DNA of 64,000 nucleotides from Streptosporangium sandarakinum (GCF_013409935.1 NZ_JACCCO010000001.1:310001-374000); one strand, 5' to 3'. Shown: positions 52,701 through 62,129, counted from the first letter of the stretch. The notes: a model not told the origin generated them from the letters alone. Program-made: numbers and translations.

Positions 52701-55684
52701 GCCTGGTCGATGATGTGCATCACCGTGACCGAGCTGAGGTGCAGCTCGTCCAGCGGACGACTGTCCTCGGTGACCATCTCCAGCGGCAGCTCGGCGCGCT
52801 CGGCGGCCAGGCGGCGCAGCAGGTCGATGGTCGACTCGCCGTTCTGCCCGGCCCCGTTCTGACCGTTCTGCCCGTGCTGCCCGTGCTGCCCGGATCCGGC
52901 GGTCCGCTCCGCGGATGCCGGCGCCGTCGCCGGGTCCGCGACGCGGTGGGCCGCGCCGATCCCGATCTGCGGCGCCTGCTCGGTGGGGCTGGCGAAGAAG
53001 GAGAACTCCGCGCCCACCTCCAGGGGCCGGACGAGGCGGCCGTGGAACAGCTCCTCGTGGGCGAGGGGCACACCGGTGACGTAGGCGGCGCCGGCCACGC
53101 GCAGCAGCGAGGTCAGCGACTCGTCGTCGGTGTCCAGCGCGACCACCGGCACGTCGGTGATGTTCGCGGCCAGGCCGCTGAGCACCCGTCCCGGGCCGAC
53201 CTCGACGAACAGGTCGACGTCGGGGGCGGCCTGCCGTACGGCCTGGGTGAACCGCACGGGCTCGGTGATCTGCCGCCGCAGCAGCGCCGGGACGTCGGTG
53301 TCCGGCGCCAGGTCCTCCCCGGTGACGGTGGAGACGACGCGGCGGTCCATCGGGCCGAAGTCCTCGTCGGCCAGGCGGGCGCCGAGGACCTCGGCCGCCG
53401 GGGCGACCAGTGGCGAGTGGAAGGCGTGCGACACCCGCAGCCGGGTCCAGGTCAGACCGGCCTCGGCGGCCCGGCGCCCGACCGTCTCGACCGCGTCGAC
53501 GGGCCCGGCGACGACGGTCTGGCCGGGCCCGTTGTAGCCGGCGATGACGACGGGCAGGTCACCGATCAGGCCGGTCACCGTTCCGGGGGTGGCGCGGACG
53601 CCGGCCATGGTGCCCGAGGCGCTGTGCTCGGTCATGGCCTGCCCCCGCACGGTCGCCACGCGCAGCAGGGTGTCCTCGTCCATCGCGCCGGCCCAGTGCA
53701 GGGCCGACAGCTCGCCCAGGCTGTGGCCGAGCGCGACGTCGGCCTCCACGCCCAGCAGGGCGAGGGTACGCAGGCCGGCCATCGAGCCGGTGACGATGCG
53801 CGGCTGGGCGACGGCGGTTGCCACCGTGTCGCCGCCCGTGGGCAGCGCGGCCCGCAGGTAGATCTCCTCGACCTCGGCGAAGCGACGGCGCAGCGCGCCG
53901 CCGCTGGTGCCGCGGCCCGACCCCTGGCCGGGGAAGAGGTAGCCGACCCGGGCCGGGCCGCCGGCCCGGCCGAGGAAGGCGCGGCCGTCCGGGGCGAGCA
54001 TGGTGGTCTCGCCCGCCTCCAGCGCGTTGATCAGGCGCTGGAGCTGCCGCTCGGCGTCCTCCGGCGAGGTGACGACCACCGCGGCCCGGTACGGCAGGTC
54101 GCGCAGCTCCCGCTGGAGCGTCGCGGCCAGGTCGGCGAGCTGGGCGTAGGACACCTTCGGCGCGAAGTCCGCCAGCTCGGTGAGCCGCTCGCGCAGCGCC
54201 TGCGGCGAGGCCGCGTCGGCCAGCAGCAGCTCGGCGTCCTGCAGCGAGGCGGCCAGGGCGCGGGTGCGGCCCGGCAGCGGGGAGCGCCGCCGGGGGGCGG
54301 CGTTCTCCAGCACCACGTGGGTGTTGATGCCGCCGAAACCCATGGCGGTGACGCCGGCCCGCAGCGGGGCGCCGTCCGGCCAGGGCTCGGCCTTGCGCAG
54401 TACGCGCAGGGCCGCGCCCTCCTCGGCCAGCACCGGGTGCGGGTCGACGCAGCCGACGGTGGGGGGCAGCACCTGCCCGTGCACCGCCATCACGGCCTTG
54501 ATCAGGCCGGCCACGCCGGCCGCGGCCTTGGCGTGGCCGATCATGCCCTTGATCGAGCCGACCGCGGCGGGCGGCGCCGAGGGGTCGGCGGCGGCCCGGG
54601 CGCCGGACAGCGCCTTCAGCTCCGTCGCGTCGCCGAGGGCGGTGCCGGTGCCGTGACCCTCGAACAGCGCGACGGTCTCGATGCCGAACCCGGCCCGCTC
54701 GTAGGCGCGGCGCAGGGCGAGCTGGTAGCCGCTGACCTCCGGCCGGGTCATGCCGCCCCGGCCGTCGGAGGAGATGCCCCAGCCGGCGACGGTGGCGTAG
54801 ATCCGGTGCCCGGCGGCCAGAGCGTCGCTCTCGCGCATCAGGACGACCATGCCGCAGCCCTCGCCCGGCCAGAAGCCGTTGGAGTGGCGGTCGTAGAGGC
54901 GGAAGTCGTTCTTGGCCAGCGCCCCGGTCTTGGCGAACCCGACGATCTCGAACGGGTCGATGGACAGGTCCACCCCGCCGGCGACGGCGACGTCGATGTC
55001 GCCGTCGGCCAGCGCCTTGCCGGCGGTCACCACCGACAGCAGCGACGACGAGCAGGCGCCGTCCACGGTGTAGCCGCCGCCGTTGAGGTCGAAGTGGTTG
55101 CAGATCCGCCCGGCGATGGTGTTGGACAGGCCACCGGCGAGGGTGTCCTCGTCGATGGGCGGGAACGGGCTCTTGTAGGCGGCCTCGTAGTCGGCGAGGA
55201 ACGCCTCCAGCCGCTCGTCGTCCCAGCCCTGCTCCTTCAGCGCCGCGGCGAGGGTCCGGCGCACGTACGGCCAGCGCAGCCGCAGCACGTTGGCCCGGGT
55301 GAACTCGCCGGTGAGGGTGTTGCCCACCACCACGCCGGTGCGTTCGCGGGGCAGGCCCTCGGCGTCGGGGAAGCCGGCGTCGGCCAGCGCCCGGCCGGCC
55401 GTGTCGAGGGCGAGCCAGTGGGTCAGGTCGGTGGAGCGGTAGGTGCTGCCGGCGACGCGGTAGGCGAGCCGGTCGAACTCGTAGCCCTCGATGACCGCGG
55501 CGGTGCGGGCGTAGAAGCGGTCGGGGGCCGAGGGGTCGGGATCCCAGTAGTCGTCGAGCCGCATCCGCACGTCGGGCAGCCGGCGGAAGGCCCGCCGGCC
55601 GGCGACGGCGTTCTCCCACAGCTCCCGCGGCGAGGTGGCATCCGGGTAGCGGCATGCCATGCCGACGATGGCGAGCCTGGTCAT
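49799..55684 (-). CDS. Iterative type I enediyne polyketide synthase (PKSE)
   Basis: A 1961-residue PKS, the warhead synthase of enediyne clusters. Domains: KS ~1-460 (Cys211 in DGACSSS, His344 in EGHGTGT, His384 in GHAKAAAG); AT ~580-890 (Ser655 in GHSLGE, HAFH 753-756 for malonyl); ACP ~950-1025 (DELHLSSVTV, Ser984/985); KR ~1205-1450 (GGGKGI, Ser1347, Tyr1360); DH ~1475-1740 (ADHLLDGNLLFPAV, His1490). The C-terminal PPTase region (~1750-1961) has GCDVTP with Asp1847 but Thr where Glu is usual, and RVAAAAASLTRAG where the family has W, E and K. It may be inactive. ATG 55684 overlaps the UnbU stop (ATGA). Confidence 0.98.
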   Translation of the reverse strand: MTRLAIVGMACRYPDATSPRELWENAVAGRRAFRRLPDVRMRLDDYWDPDPSAPDRFYARTAAVIEGYEFDRLAYRVAGSTYRSTDLTHWLALDTAGRALADAGFPDAEGLPRERTGVVVGNTLTGEFTRANVLRLRWPYVRRTLAAALKEQGWDDERLEAFLADYEAAYKSPFPPIDEDTLAGGLSNTIAGRICNHFDLNGGGYTVDGACSSSLLSVVTAGKALADGDIDVAVAGGVDLSIDPFEIVGFAKTGALAKNDFRLYDRHSNGFWPGEGCGMVVLMRESDALAAGHRIYATVAGWGISSDGRGGMTRPEVSGYQLALRRAYERAGFGIETVALFEGHGTGTALGDATELKALSGARAAADPSAPPAAVGSIKGMIGHAKAAAGVAGLIKAVMAVHGQVLPPTVGCVDPHPVLAEEGAALRVLRKAEPWPDGAPLRAGVTAMGFGGINTHVVLENAAPRRRSPLPGRTRALAASLQDAELLLADAASPQALRERLTELADFAPKVSYAQLADLAATLQRELRDLPYRAAVVVTSPEDAERQLQRLINALEAGETTMLAPDGRAFLGRAGGPARVGYLFPGQGSGRGTSGGALRRRFAEVEEIYLRAALPTGGDTVATAVAQPRIVTGSMAGLRTLALLGVEADVALGHSLGELSALHWAGAMDEDTLLRVATVRGQAMTEHSASGTMAGVRATPGTVTGLIGDLPVVIAGYNGPGQTVVAGPVDAVETVGRRAAEAGLTWTRLRVSHAFHSPLVAPAAEVLGARLADEDFGPMDRRVVSTVTGEDLAPDTDVPALLRRQITEPVRFTQAVRQAAPDVDLFVEVGPGRVLSGLAANITDVPVVALDTDDESLTSLLRVAGAAYVTGVPLAHEELFHGRLVRPLEVGAEFSFFASPTEQAPQIGIGAAHRVADPATAPASAERTAGSGQHGQHGQNGQNGAGQNGESTIDLLRRLAAERAELPLEMVTEDSRPLDELHLSSVTVMHIIDQATQRMGVPAAQAPTNLATASLRELGEALDGLAKAPQAQPAKIVAGAAAWARPFALDLDEMPLPERPAVRESGRWRLFAGAGSPIAEPLRQALENGRVGSGVLVCLPPECRREDLEQALLGAKAAVAGPAGTRFVLVQHGRGAAGLAKTLQLETPQLRVTIVHVPAAAEAVGWVVDEVAATTGYAEAYYDAAGVRRVPTMRALPVRPARTEQPLGSGDVLLVTGGGKGITAECALAVAADSGARLAVLGRSDPAGDAELTANLRRMAEAGVTVHYARADVTDAEQVRRAVAEVQAALGPVTAVLHGAGRNEPAALTSLDMAAFARTFAPKVDGLRNVLDAVDAAGLRLLVTFGSIIGRAGLHGEAHYATANEWLAELTREVADKHPRCRAVCMEWSVWSDVGMGERLSVVEGLARQGISPITPQQGVQIMRRLVADPDVPPVVVISGRTEGIDTVRYDLPPLPLLRFVGKPLIHYHDVELVTDVEVNPGTDLYLADHLLDGNLLFPAVIGMEAMAQVAHAATGRQGAPVIEHAEFLRPIIVPPDGSTTLRIAATVTDDDTVAVTIRSAETGFDVDHFRARLAYTAEPAPQGPPGQVADGLPAVPLDPEAEMYGDVLFQGRRFHRLRRYHRAAARHVDADVAALEPGDWFARYLPGDLLLGDPGMRDALMHGNQVCVPDATLLPTAIERVHAGGAALAAAGELRYCATERSREGDTYVYDIAVRTPAGDVVERWDGLRLQAVRKKDGRGPWVAPLLGSYLERTVEDLVGARVAVAVEPFAAATADTAGGAGAADDEAARERAAVGLGRALGRPVTPGEPGTGGEIGGEAGGATVSVAHGPGVTLCVAAPGTLGCDVTPAAGRTPAEWTALLGPHAPLAERVAAATGDGPDTAAARVAAAAASLTRAGLPLESSLTLTGEGNGAWAVFAAEGVRVATLVTTLRDTPDPVVFAICAGERTPAANEHPEGRS

Positions 55685-56652
55685 ACCTTCGCGACCTCTT
55701 TCCGGGCCGGGGCGAGGGCCTGCTCGGCCGCCGCGCTGACCTGGGCGGCGTCCCGCTCGCGGGCCTTGGCGACGATGTGCAGGGACCACAGGAAGGCGCC
55801 GCGGATCAGGCAGACCGTGGCGGTGGCGAAGAAGATGCCGTAGGGGATGCTCATACCGGTCAGCAGGCCGTACACCAGGGCGACGCCGCCGCCGAAGGCG
55901 ACCTGCGACAGCGGCTTGGACGGCGTGGTGCCCGGGTCGGTGATCATGTAGTTGGTGAACAGGACGAACGCCACGCCGGTCATCATGGCCAGGCCGCCGA
56001 GGAGGGCGACGTCGTCGAGGATGACGCTGCGCACGACGGCCTGCAGGGCGAAGCCGATCACCCAGGCGCCGATCAGCCACATGCGGTTGGTCAGCTTGGC
56101 GTTCAGCATGGTGCCGAAGAAGATGATCACGCAGGGGATGATCCAGTCGATCGGGTTGGTGACGTTCTCACTGAAGTGGTACGGCGGCGCGATGCTGGCC
56201 CAGGGGAACAGCAGCAGGATGACGGCGATGCCGAAGTTGGAGGGGTTCATCACGTGGCGCAGCCGGCCGCGGACGGGGGCCCGGATGACCCACTTGGTGC
56301 CGACGGCGACGACGACGCCGAACATCATCACCAGGATCTGGTCGTTGACGTAGATCAGCATGTTCATCGCGATGCCGCTGATGTGCGCCGGGTAGAGGAA
56401 CTCCACCAGGCCGCGCGGGCCGTTGCCGCTGAAGCGCGGGGCGCGGCCCTCGACCTTGGCGCCGATCAGCTCCAGGACGATCTCTGTGGTGTAGGCGGTC
56501 GCCAGGGCGACGAGGGGCCAGGTCCAGGGCTGCTCGAAGCCGAGGACGGTGTAGCCGAGGATGTTGAAGACCGTGATCGAGAGGGCGAACCGGCGCAGGG
56601 CCGTGATGACCTTCGGGTCGTGCCGCGGGGGCGTCTTGGCTTTCTCGGCCAT
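55681..56652 (-). CDS. UnbU (E5), enediyne cassette membrane protein
   Basis: A 323-residue integral membrane protein with about 8-10 hydrophobic segments, related to NqrB/RnfD. DPGTTPS at 239-245 lines up with the loop where NqrB/RnfD bind FMN on Thr; the similarity is suggestive only. Typical E5 text includes HVMNPSNFGIAVILLLFPWA and FLYPAHISGIAMNMLIYVND. E5 is part of the minimal cassette E3-E4-E5-E-E10; its reaction is not established, with electron transfer or transport discussed. It overlaps the PKS start by 4 bases and lies 4 bp after the UnbV stop. Confidence 0.95.
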   Translation of the reverse strand: MAEKAKTPPRHDPKVITALRRFALSITVFNILGYTVLGFEQPWTWPLVALATAYTTEIVLELIGAKVEGRAPRFSGNGPRGLVEFLYPAHISGIAMNMLIYVNDQILVMMFGVVVAVGTKWVIRAPVRGRLRHVMNPSNFGIAVILLLFPWASIAPPYHFSENVTNPIDWIIPCVIIFFGTMLNAKLTNRMWLIGAWVIGFALQAVVRSVILDDVALLGGLAMMTGVAFVLFTNYMITDPGTTPSKPLSQVAFGGGVALVYGLLTGMSIPYGIFFATATVCLIRGAFLWSLHIVAKARERDAAQVSAAAEQALAPARKEVAKV

Positions 56653-56656
56653 TTCG

Positions 56657-58615
56657 TCACTGCTCCTTCGCTTGCGAGCCGAGCTGCACGGTGTGCCGGC
56701 CCGGGGTCAGCTGAAGATCCTGCTCGTGGACCTGCCCGGTCCGGTCGCGCCAGGTCAGGCGCACCGGCAGCGGACCGGTGACGTCCCGGCCGAGGCCGAT
56801 GTGCACCTCGTGGCTGCGCCGGCCGGAGTGGCCGCTGCCGCCGTCGACCTTGCCGATGGCGACGCGCCCGCCGGGGAGGGTCACCTTCACCTCGGCGCCG
56901 ATCACGGGCGACGCGGCGGACGAGGCGGCGCCGGCGGCGTTCTCGTGGTTCAGCCGCAGCTCCAGGAACGCGCCGGGGGTCGGGCTCTGGTTGTGGTAGA
57001 AGACCGGGGCGTCCCACTGCCGGGCGACCGCGATGTCGAGCCGGCCGTCACCGTCGGCGTCGCCGGTGGCGATGCCGCGGGTGGGCACCGGCACGGCCAT
57101 GCCGAGCTGCGGGGACAGGTCGGCGTAGCGGCCGGTCTTGGCGTCCTTGACGAAGAAGGCGAGCGTCTGGCTGCCGCCGATGTCGGCGCCCTCATGGACG
57201 GTCGGCCAGGAGTGCGGGTTGCGCAGCACGCCGTCGTTGGCGGTGGCGAGCTCCTGCAGCTGCGGCCAGCGGTTGACGTCGCCCTTGACGAAGCCGGTGG
57301 CCTGGACGATCGCCGGGACGCCGCCGTTGTCGAAGTCGTCGATCTTGACGTCCCAGCCCCAGCCGGACCACGCGGTGCGGCTCGGGGCGCTGTGGTCGGC
57401 GAACGGCGCGACGCCGCGCTTCAGCTCGGAGGCGACCTCGGCCCGGTCCTTGGCGGTGGACATGAACTGGAAGTTGCTCTCCTGGATACCGAAGGAGGTG
57501 GTGATGTTGCTGACGAAGACGTCGTAGAGGCCGTCGCCGTCCAGGTCACCGAAGTCGGAGCCCATGCCCTTGAACGAGTCGTGGCCCAGGGTCTTGGACT
57601 TGGGCACGATCGGCGAGGACTCGCCCTCGGCGAGGGAGAAGGCGATGTGGCCGGGGGTGGAGCGGTTGTACAGCAGCCGGTCGCGGCCGAAGTCGTTGTT
57701 CAGGAACAGCTCGGGCAGCTGGTCGCCGTCCAGGTCGGCGGTGCTGGCGCCGAGCTCCCAGCCCTTGGAGACGTTCGTCGGCAGGACGTCGTCGAGCTTG
57801 GCGAAGGTGACCGTCGGCCGCTCGCCGGCGGTGGCGCCGGTCCAGCGGAAGAAGTAGTCCTCGCCGCCGTTGACGGCCGCCGACATGGAGTCGTTCATCT
57901 CCACGCCGCCGTTGACCTTCGGGTCCAGGACGGGGCCGTGCGGGAAGTAGTTGCCGATGAAGACGTCCACGTGGCCGTCGCCGTCGAAGTCGGCGGCGGT
58001 GGCGGTGTTGCTGTTCCACTGCGGGCCGGTGTACTTGGTCGTGCCGACGCCCTGCACCAGCTCGGTGGGCACGTAGGCGTCCGCGGCGAGCTGCGTGGCG
58101 CCGCTCTTCGCGAGGTAGACGATCGGCGTGCGGCCCCAGAAGTAGACCAGCAGGTCGGTGCGGCCGTCCTCGTTGTAGTCACCGGGCAGGCAGCCCATGG
58201 GGGCCATCGTGTCGCTCATCGGCAGCGAACCGGGGTTCAGCGCGAACGGCCGGTAGCGGTCGGAGCGCGCGCCGGGGGTGGGGGTCACCACGACCTGGTC
58301 GATCCGGGTGTCGGTGACGCACAGGTCGTTGGACAGGCCGTCCATGTCGAGGTCGTTCATGGCGATGCCGGCCCCGACCGAGGAGATCCAGGCGTCGATG
58401 TTGCTGTAGCGCTGGTTCACCTGGCGGATCGTCTTCTGCGGGTACCCGGCGGGCAGCGCGATGCTCATCGGCTCGAACGCGTAGGTACTCGCCAGGCCGT
58501 CCTTCTCCTCGTCCGAGGCGAAGGACGGGCGGCCCGCCGCGAAAAGGGCCGCCATCATGACGAGGGCGACGATTCCCGGCAGTTGCCTGCGCAGCCAGCC
58601 AGCTGTCGTGGTCAC
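56657..58615 (-). CDS. UnbV (E4), FG-GAP/ASPIC protein of enediyne cassette
   Basis: A 652-residue protein with an N-terminal membrane anchor or signal (LPGIVALVMMAALFAAG). Repeated calcium-binding-like loops mark FG-GAP/VCBS blades: DLDMDGLSND, DYNEDGRTD, DFDGDGHVD, DLDGDQLPE, DLDGDGLYD, DADGDGRLD. The C-terminal ASPIC/UnbV domain is at ~545-640 (GAEVKVTLPGGRVAIGKVDG, GRRSHEVHIGLG). It probably sits outside the membrane or on it as a beta-propeller. GTG 58615 overlaps the E3 stop (GTGA). The role in warhead formation is unknown. Confidence 0.95.
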   Translation of the reverse strand: MTTTAGWLRRQLPGIVALVMMAALFAAGRPSFASDEEKDGLASTYAFEPMSIALPAGYPQKTIRQVNQRYSNIDAWISSVGAGIAMNDLDMDGLSNDLCVTDTRIDQVVVTPTPGARSDRYRPFALNPGSLPMSDTMAPMGCLPGDYNEDGRTDLLVYFWGRTPIVYLAKSGATQLAADAYVPTELVQGVGTTKYTGPQWNSNTATAADFDGDGHVDVFIGNYFPHGPVLDPKVNGGVEMNDSMSAAVNGGEDYFFRWTGATAGERPTVTFAKLDDVLPTNVSKGWELGASTADLDGDQLPELFLNNDFGRDRLLYNRSTPGHIAFSLAEGESSPIVPKSKTLGHDSFKGMGSDFGDLDGDGLYDVFVSNITTSFGIQESNFQFMSTAKDRAEVASELKRGVAPFADHSAPSRTAWSGWGWDVKIDDFDNGGVPAIVQATGFVKGDVNRWPQLQELATANDGVLRNPHSWPTVHEGADIGGSQTLAFFVKDAKTGRYADLSPQLGMAVPVPTRGIATGDADGDGRLDIAVARQWDAPVFYHNQSPTPGAFLELRLNHENAAGAASSAASPVIGAEVKVTLPGGRVAIGKVDGGSGHSGRRSHEVHIGLGRDVTGPLPVRLTWRDRTGQVHEQDLQLTPGRHTVQLGSQAKEQ

Positions 58616-59583
58616 GGAGTAACACCTCCAGCAAATGCGAACTCATTGGCGATGCGGCGCCGCCACACCTCGTAGGCGGGCAGGTCGCCCGTAACGGGCC
58701 CGTCGGGGCGGGTCCGGCGGCTGGTCAGGGCGGCGTCCTCGGGCGTGGTGCCGCACAGCACCCGGGTCGCGACCTCGTTGTGCGGCACCAGCAGGCCGGC
58801 GCGGACGCGGGCCTCGGCCGCGAACGAGCTGCCCTGGGCGAGCTGCGGCCGGTACGTCCCGGCCCGCTCGCGCAGCTCCAGCAGCTCGTCCTCGGGCGCG
58901 CCGCCCGCGTAGGTCGCGGCCAGGCCGACGCCGGCGTACAGGTCGGCCCGGCGTGAGCGGGGGAACCGCTCGACCAGCGAGACGACCTGCTCGACGTCGG
59001 TGCCGCCGACGAACCACAGCGCGCGGCCGATGCCCTGGTCGATGGCGCGGGCGGCGTACGCCTCGGGCCCGCCGGCCGGCCAGGGGAAGCGCGTCTCGCG
59101 GTACTGCTCGTGCACGTACCGCTGCGTGTGGAAGTAGGCCTGGTGGAAGCCGTAGCCGTCGTGGACGAGCCACAGCAGCAGCGGGTCCAGGCCGCGGCTG
59201 TCCGGCCACAGGAAGCGCGGCAGCCGCGCCATGGCCCAGCCGATGCCGACGTAGATCATGTAGTTGTGGGCGTCACCCCGTCCGGCGAGGGAGTCGGCGG
59301 TCCGGTGCCCGCCGCCCGGCGTCAGCCGGTCGAGGATGGCGAAGGCCATGCCGGCGCCCTCGTAGGCGAAGCCGCGGAAGCGCCGGGGGATCTCCTCCAG
59401 GCGTTCCTCGGCCTCGGCCGCGGAACGGGTCTCGGCCGCGAAGGCGTAACCGGTGAGAAAAGTCTCGCCGATCGTCTCCAACAATTCCCGGGACGCGTCG
59501 TCCTTCACGTGGAAACCCCGGGTGGCAAGTTTCGTCTCTGATATGCCCGGCGTCAGGACGCGACGCCTCAATGACCGGAACAT
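58612..59583 (-). CDS. UnbL-type (E3) DUF1702 protein
   Basis: A 323-residue protein. RFRGFAYEGAGMAFAILDRL, YVGIGWAMARLPRFL, HDGYGFHQAYFHTQRYV, RAIDQGIGRALWFVGGTD and ADLYAGVGLAATYAGG are the DUF1702 signature, ending YEVWRRRIANEFAF. E3 proteins are part of the minimal enediyne cassette; the function is unknown. ATG 59583 (MFRSLRRRVL) after GGAGGGG is preferred over 59616. It is first of the cassette genes after the 311-bp gap and overlaps UnbV. Confidence 0.93.
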   Translation of the reverse strand: MFRSLRRRVLTPGISETKLATRGFHVKDDASRELLETIGETFLTGYAFAAETRSAAEAEERLEEIPRRFRGFAYEGAGMAFAILDRLTPGGGHRTADSLAGRGDAHNYMIYVGIGWAMARLPRFLWPDSRGLDPLLLWLVHDGYGFHQAYFHTQRYVHEQYRETRFPWPAGGPEAYAARAIDQGIGRALWFVGGTDVEQVVSLVERFPRSRRADLYAGVGLAATYAGGAPEDELLELRERAGTYRPQLAQGSSFAAEARVRAGLLVPHNEVATRVLCGTTPEDAALTSRRTRPDGPVTGDLPAYEVWRRRIANEFAFAGGVTP

Positions 59584-59894
59584 GCTGGTCAACCCAACCC
59601 CTCCACCCCTCGTCAATAGGTGTCCTTCATAAATTCACGCATATGCCGAGCTGCGCTCTCCACTTCGGAAGTGCTGATCCGGCGCGCTTTTCCCGGGAGC
59701 ACGTCTTTCTCCGAAAACCGGAAAACGGCCCGGGAAAACCATTCATGAATCACGCGTGAGTTCACCGGGCGTCACCGCCGGACGCCACGGCGGGCGGCAG
59801 CGCCCGGCGGTCCGGTGACCGGGGTCCGGCGGTCCGGTGCCGCGGGCCCGGTGACCGGGGCCCGGTGCGGTCGCCCGGGCGCGGCGGCCCGGCG
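59584..59894. other. 311-bp gap between the two DUF1702 genes
   Basis: Probably holds the promoter of the E3-E4-E5-PKS-E10-E6-P450 operon. The half next to E3 is AT-richer (near 59620-59755, with CCATTCATGAATCACGCG); the other half carries GGTCCGGTGACCGGGG-type repeats (59800-59870). No gene is seen. Confidence 0.45.
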
Positions 59895-60884
59895 TCAGCG
59901 CCCGACGCGGTCCGCCGCGAAGCGGGCGTGGATCCGCCGCCGCCACACCTCGTACTGCGGGACCGGGCCGGAGCCGTAGGGATCGACGGCCGTGTCGTCG
60001 GCGAGCGCGACCGCGTCGGCGACCGACAGACCGGTCAGCGCGGCGGTGGCGGCCGCGGTGTGCTCGGGGACGAACCCGGCGTGGTCGCGGGCCTTGACCG
60101 CGAAGACCGCGCCCAGTGCCAGTTCGGCCCGGTGCTCGCCGGCCTCCTCCCCCATCGCGGCCAGATCATCGGTCCCGCAGCCGCCGGCGAACGTCGCCGC
60201 CAGGCCGACGCCGCTCCACAGGTCGGCCTGGCGGCCGTCGGCGAAGCGGCGCACCGCGGCGGCGACGTCCGCCGTCCGCGCGCCGTGGATGAACCACAGG
60301 GCGCGGCCGATGCCCTGGTCGACGGCCCGGGGGAAGTAGCCGGGCGACCCCTCCCAGGCGTAGGGGGCGGGCACCCGCTGCTCGTCCACCCAGCGCCGGG
60401 TGTCGAAGTAGGCCCGGTCGAAGCCGTAGCCGTCCACCGCGAGCCAGCTCATCGTCGGGTGGTACGGCGTCTCGCCCAGGTCGGGGACGACCTTCTTCCA
60501 CAGCGGCCGGGGCAGCCGCGCCATGGCGAAGCCGATGCCGATGTAGGTGAGGAAGATGTGCGGGCGGCCGGGGCCGAGCAGCAGGTCGCGGGTACGGTGG
60601 CCGCGGCCCCCGCCCATCGCGTCGAGGACGGTCAGCGCCATCGTGGCGCCCTCGTAGGCGAAGCCGCGCAGTTCCACGTCGATCATGCCCAGCCGCCGCT
60701 CGACCTCCCACTGGTTCCGCGCGTCGATGCCCCACTCGAAGCCGCACACGACGGACTGCGGGATCGCCTCCAGCCGTTCGGCCGCCGGTGACGACGCGCC
60801 GGGGAAGCCGCGCACCGCGAACGTCACGTCCGCCAGGGACGGTGCCAGCAGCAACCGGCGGAACGAGCCGAAGAATGTCGACAT
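59895..60884 (-). CDS. Second DUF1702/UnbL-like protein
   Basis: A 329-residue paralogue of the E3 protein: ELRGFAYEGATMALTVLDAM, YIGIGFAMARLPRPLW, VDGYGFDRAYFDTRRWVDEQ, VDQGIGRALWFIHGARTADV and the end YEVWRRRIHARFA. Both copies keep the same motif order, so each is probably functional. In nine-membered clusters an E2-type gene may be the match; this is from memory and uncertain. GAGGAGAG precedes ATG 60884. A 311-bp gap separates it from E3, so it may have its own promoter. Confidence 0.9.
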   Translation of the reverse strand: MSTFFGSFRRLLLAPSLADVTFAVRGFPGASSPAAERLEAIPQSVVCGFEWGIDARNQWEVERRLGMIDVELRGFAYEGATMALTVLDAMGGGRGHRTRDLLLGPGRPHIFLTYIGIGFAMARLPRPLWKKVVPDLGETPYHPTMSWLAVDGYGFDRAYFDTRRWVDEQRVPAPYAWEGSPGYFPRAVDQGIGRALWFIHGARTADVAAAVRRFADGRQADLWSGVGLAATFAGGCGTDDLAAMGEEAGEHRAELALGAVFAVKARDHAGFVPEHTAAATAALTGLSVADAVALADDTAVDPYGSGPVPQYEVWRRRIHARFAADRVGR

Positions 60885-61150
60885 GGCGCTCTCCTCAACC
60901 GCCTGGGAGGCCCGAGGACCACCGCCGCGGGCGTCCCCGGCGTGCGGGGGACGCCCGCGCACACCACTCAGGATGCGACCGGCGGCCCGCTCGGGCTTTT
61001 CACAGAATGCGGGGCCGGCGGACGCGGTGGCGGTCCGCACGAACGGAGAAGGGCACGGGACGGGGGCGCCGCCCCGGCGGGGACGGAGAACGCGGGGCCC
61101 GGGACGGCGGGGGTGGCCGTAGGGCGAGCGGCCGGGGAGGCTCCCGGCGG

Positions 61151-62011
61151 TCAGGAGGCGAGCATGTCGAGGATGCTCCCGACGAAGAAGAGCGCGAAGG
61201 CCGCCTTCCGGAACCCGTGGAACGGCCGGGCGCTCCGCAGCGTGGCGGCGAGCCGCCGCAGCGCCCGCCCGAGGAGCCACCGCCAGGCGGCGGCCACCCT
61301 CAGGCGCGACGCGGTGGAGAGGGTGACCAGGAGCAGGACGATCTCGGCGATCATGACCATGAACGCCCACGGCACGGCCGCCGGGCTCGTCTTGAGGGCG
61401 ACGACGACGAACACCAACGCGATGACCGCGCCGGCCAGGGCGACCAGGACACAGCCATCGTTCCTGCCGGCCCGCTCCGCCTCGGTGAACAGCGCGCGGT
61501 CGGGGCCGCTGAGGTGGCTCGACAGGAACTCGGCGGCGCGGCGCTTCGCGTGCGTGTACTCGTTCTCGTCTCCGGCGTAGGCGCGCAGCTCGTCGATGAC
61601 CGCGCGGTGGAAGCTCCGGTAGACGTCGAGTGCGACGTCGAGTCCCTCGGGCACCCGGCCGGGAGGCGTGGTGTGGACGGAGAGTCCGCTGATCGGGCCG
61701 TTGATGTCGCCGGGCACCGACCACACGGTGACCATGTCCTCGGTGACGGTGTCGTGGAGTGCGGACAGCCGGGCCACGTCGCGTTTGTGGCGGCTGCGGG
61801 TGAGGGTGCGCTCGGCGCGTTCCTGGTTCGCCTCGCCGCGCCGCTTGACCCCGTCGGGGTCAAGCAGGTCCAGGCCGACGGAGAGGCCCGCGAGGAACAG
61901 GAGTCCCTTCCCGAACCGGCCGACCGCCAGCATCCTGATCCCGTACAGGTCCATGCCGGTGGTCGACTGCCCGTCCAGCCAGGTCGAAAGGACGGTCGCC
62001 AGATCGCTCAT
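61151..62011 (-). CDS. Membrane protein of unknown function
   Basis: A 286-residue protein with hydrophobic segments near 35-50, 190-208, 214-234 and at the C-terminus (KAAFALFFVGSILDMLAS). The central part is charged and helical (ERAERTLTRSRHKRDVARLS). No known family is recognised. It lies inside the enediyne region on the same strand but its role there is open. Confidence 0.7.
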   Translation of the reverse strand: MSDLATVLSTWLDGQSTTGMDLYGIRMLAVGRFGKGLLFLAGLSVGLDLLDPDGVKRRGEANQERAERTLTRSRHKRDVARLSALHDTVTEDMVTVWSVPGDINGPISGLSVHTTPPGRVPEGLDVALDVYRSFHRAVIDELRAYAGDENEYTHAKRRAAEFLSSHLSGPDRALFTEAERAGRNDGCVLVALAGAVIALVFVVVALKTSPAAVPWAFMVMIAEIVLLLVTLSTASRLRVAAAWRWLLGRALRRLAATLRSARPFHGFRKAAFALFFVGSILDMLAS

Positions 62012-62129
62012 GGGGCGTATTCAACCGGAATGATCACCGATCGGACCGCGGATCGGGATTTTCCCGCCGAAACGACCGGGTCGCCGGCCGGGCGCGGCGG
62101 ACGGGTGCGGCGAACGGCACCCGGGCGGG

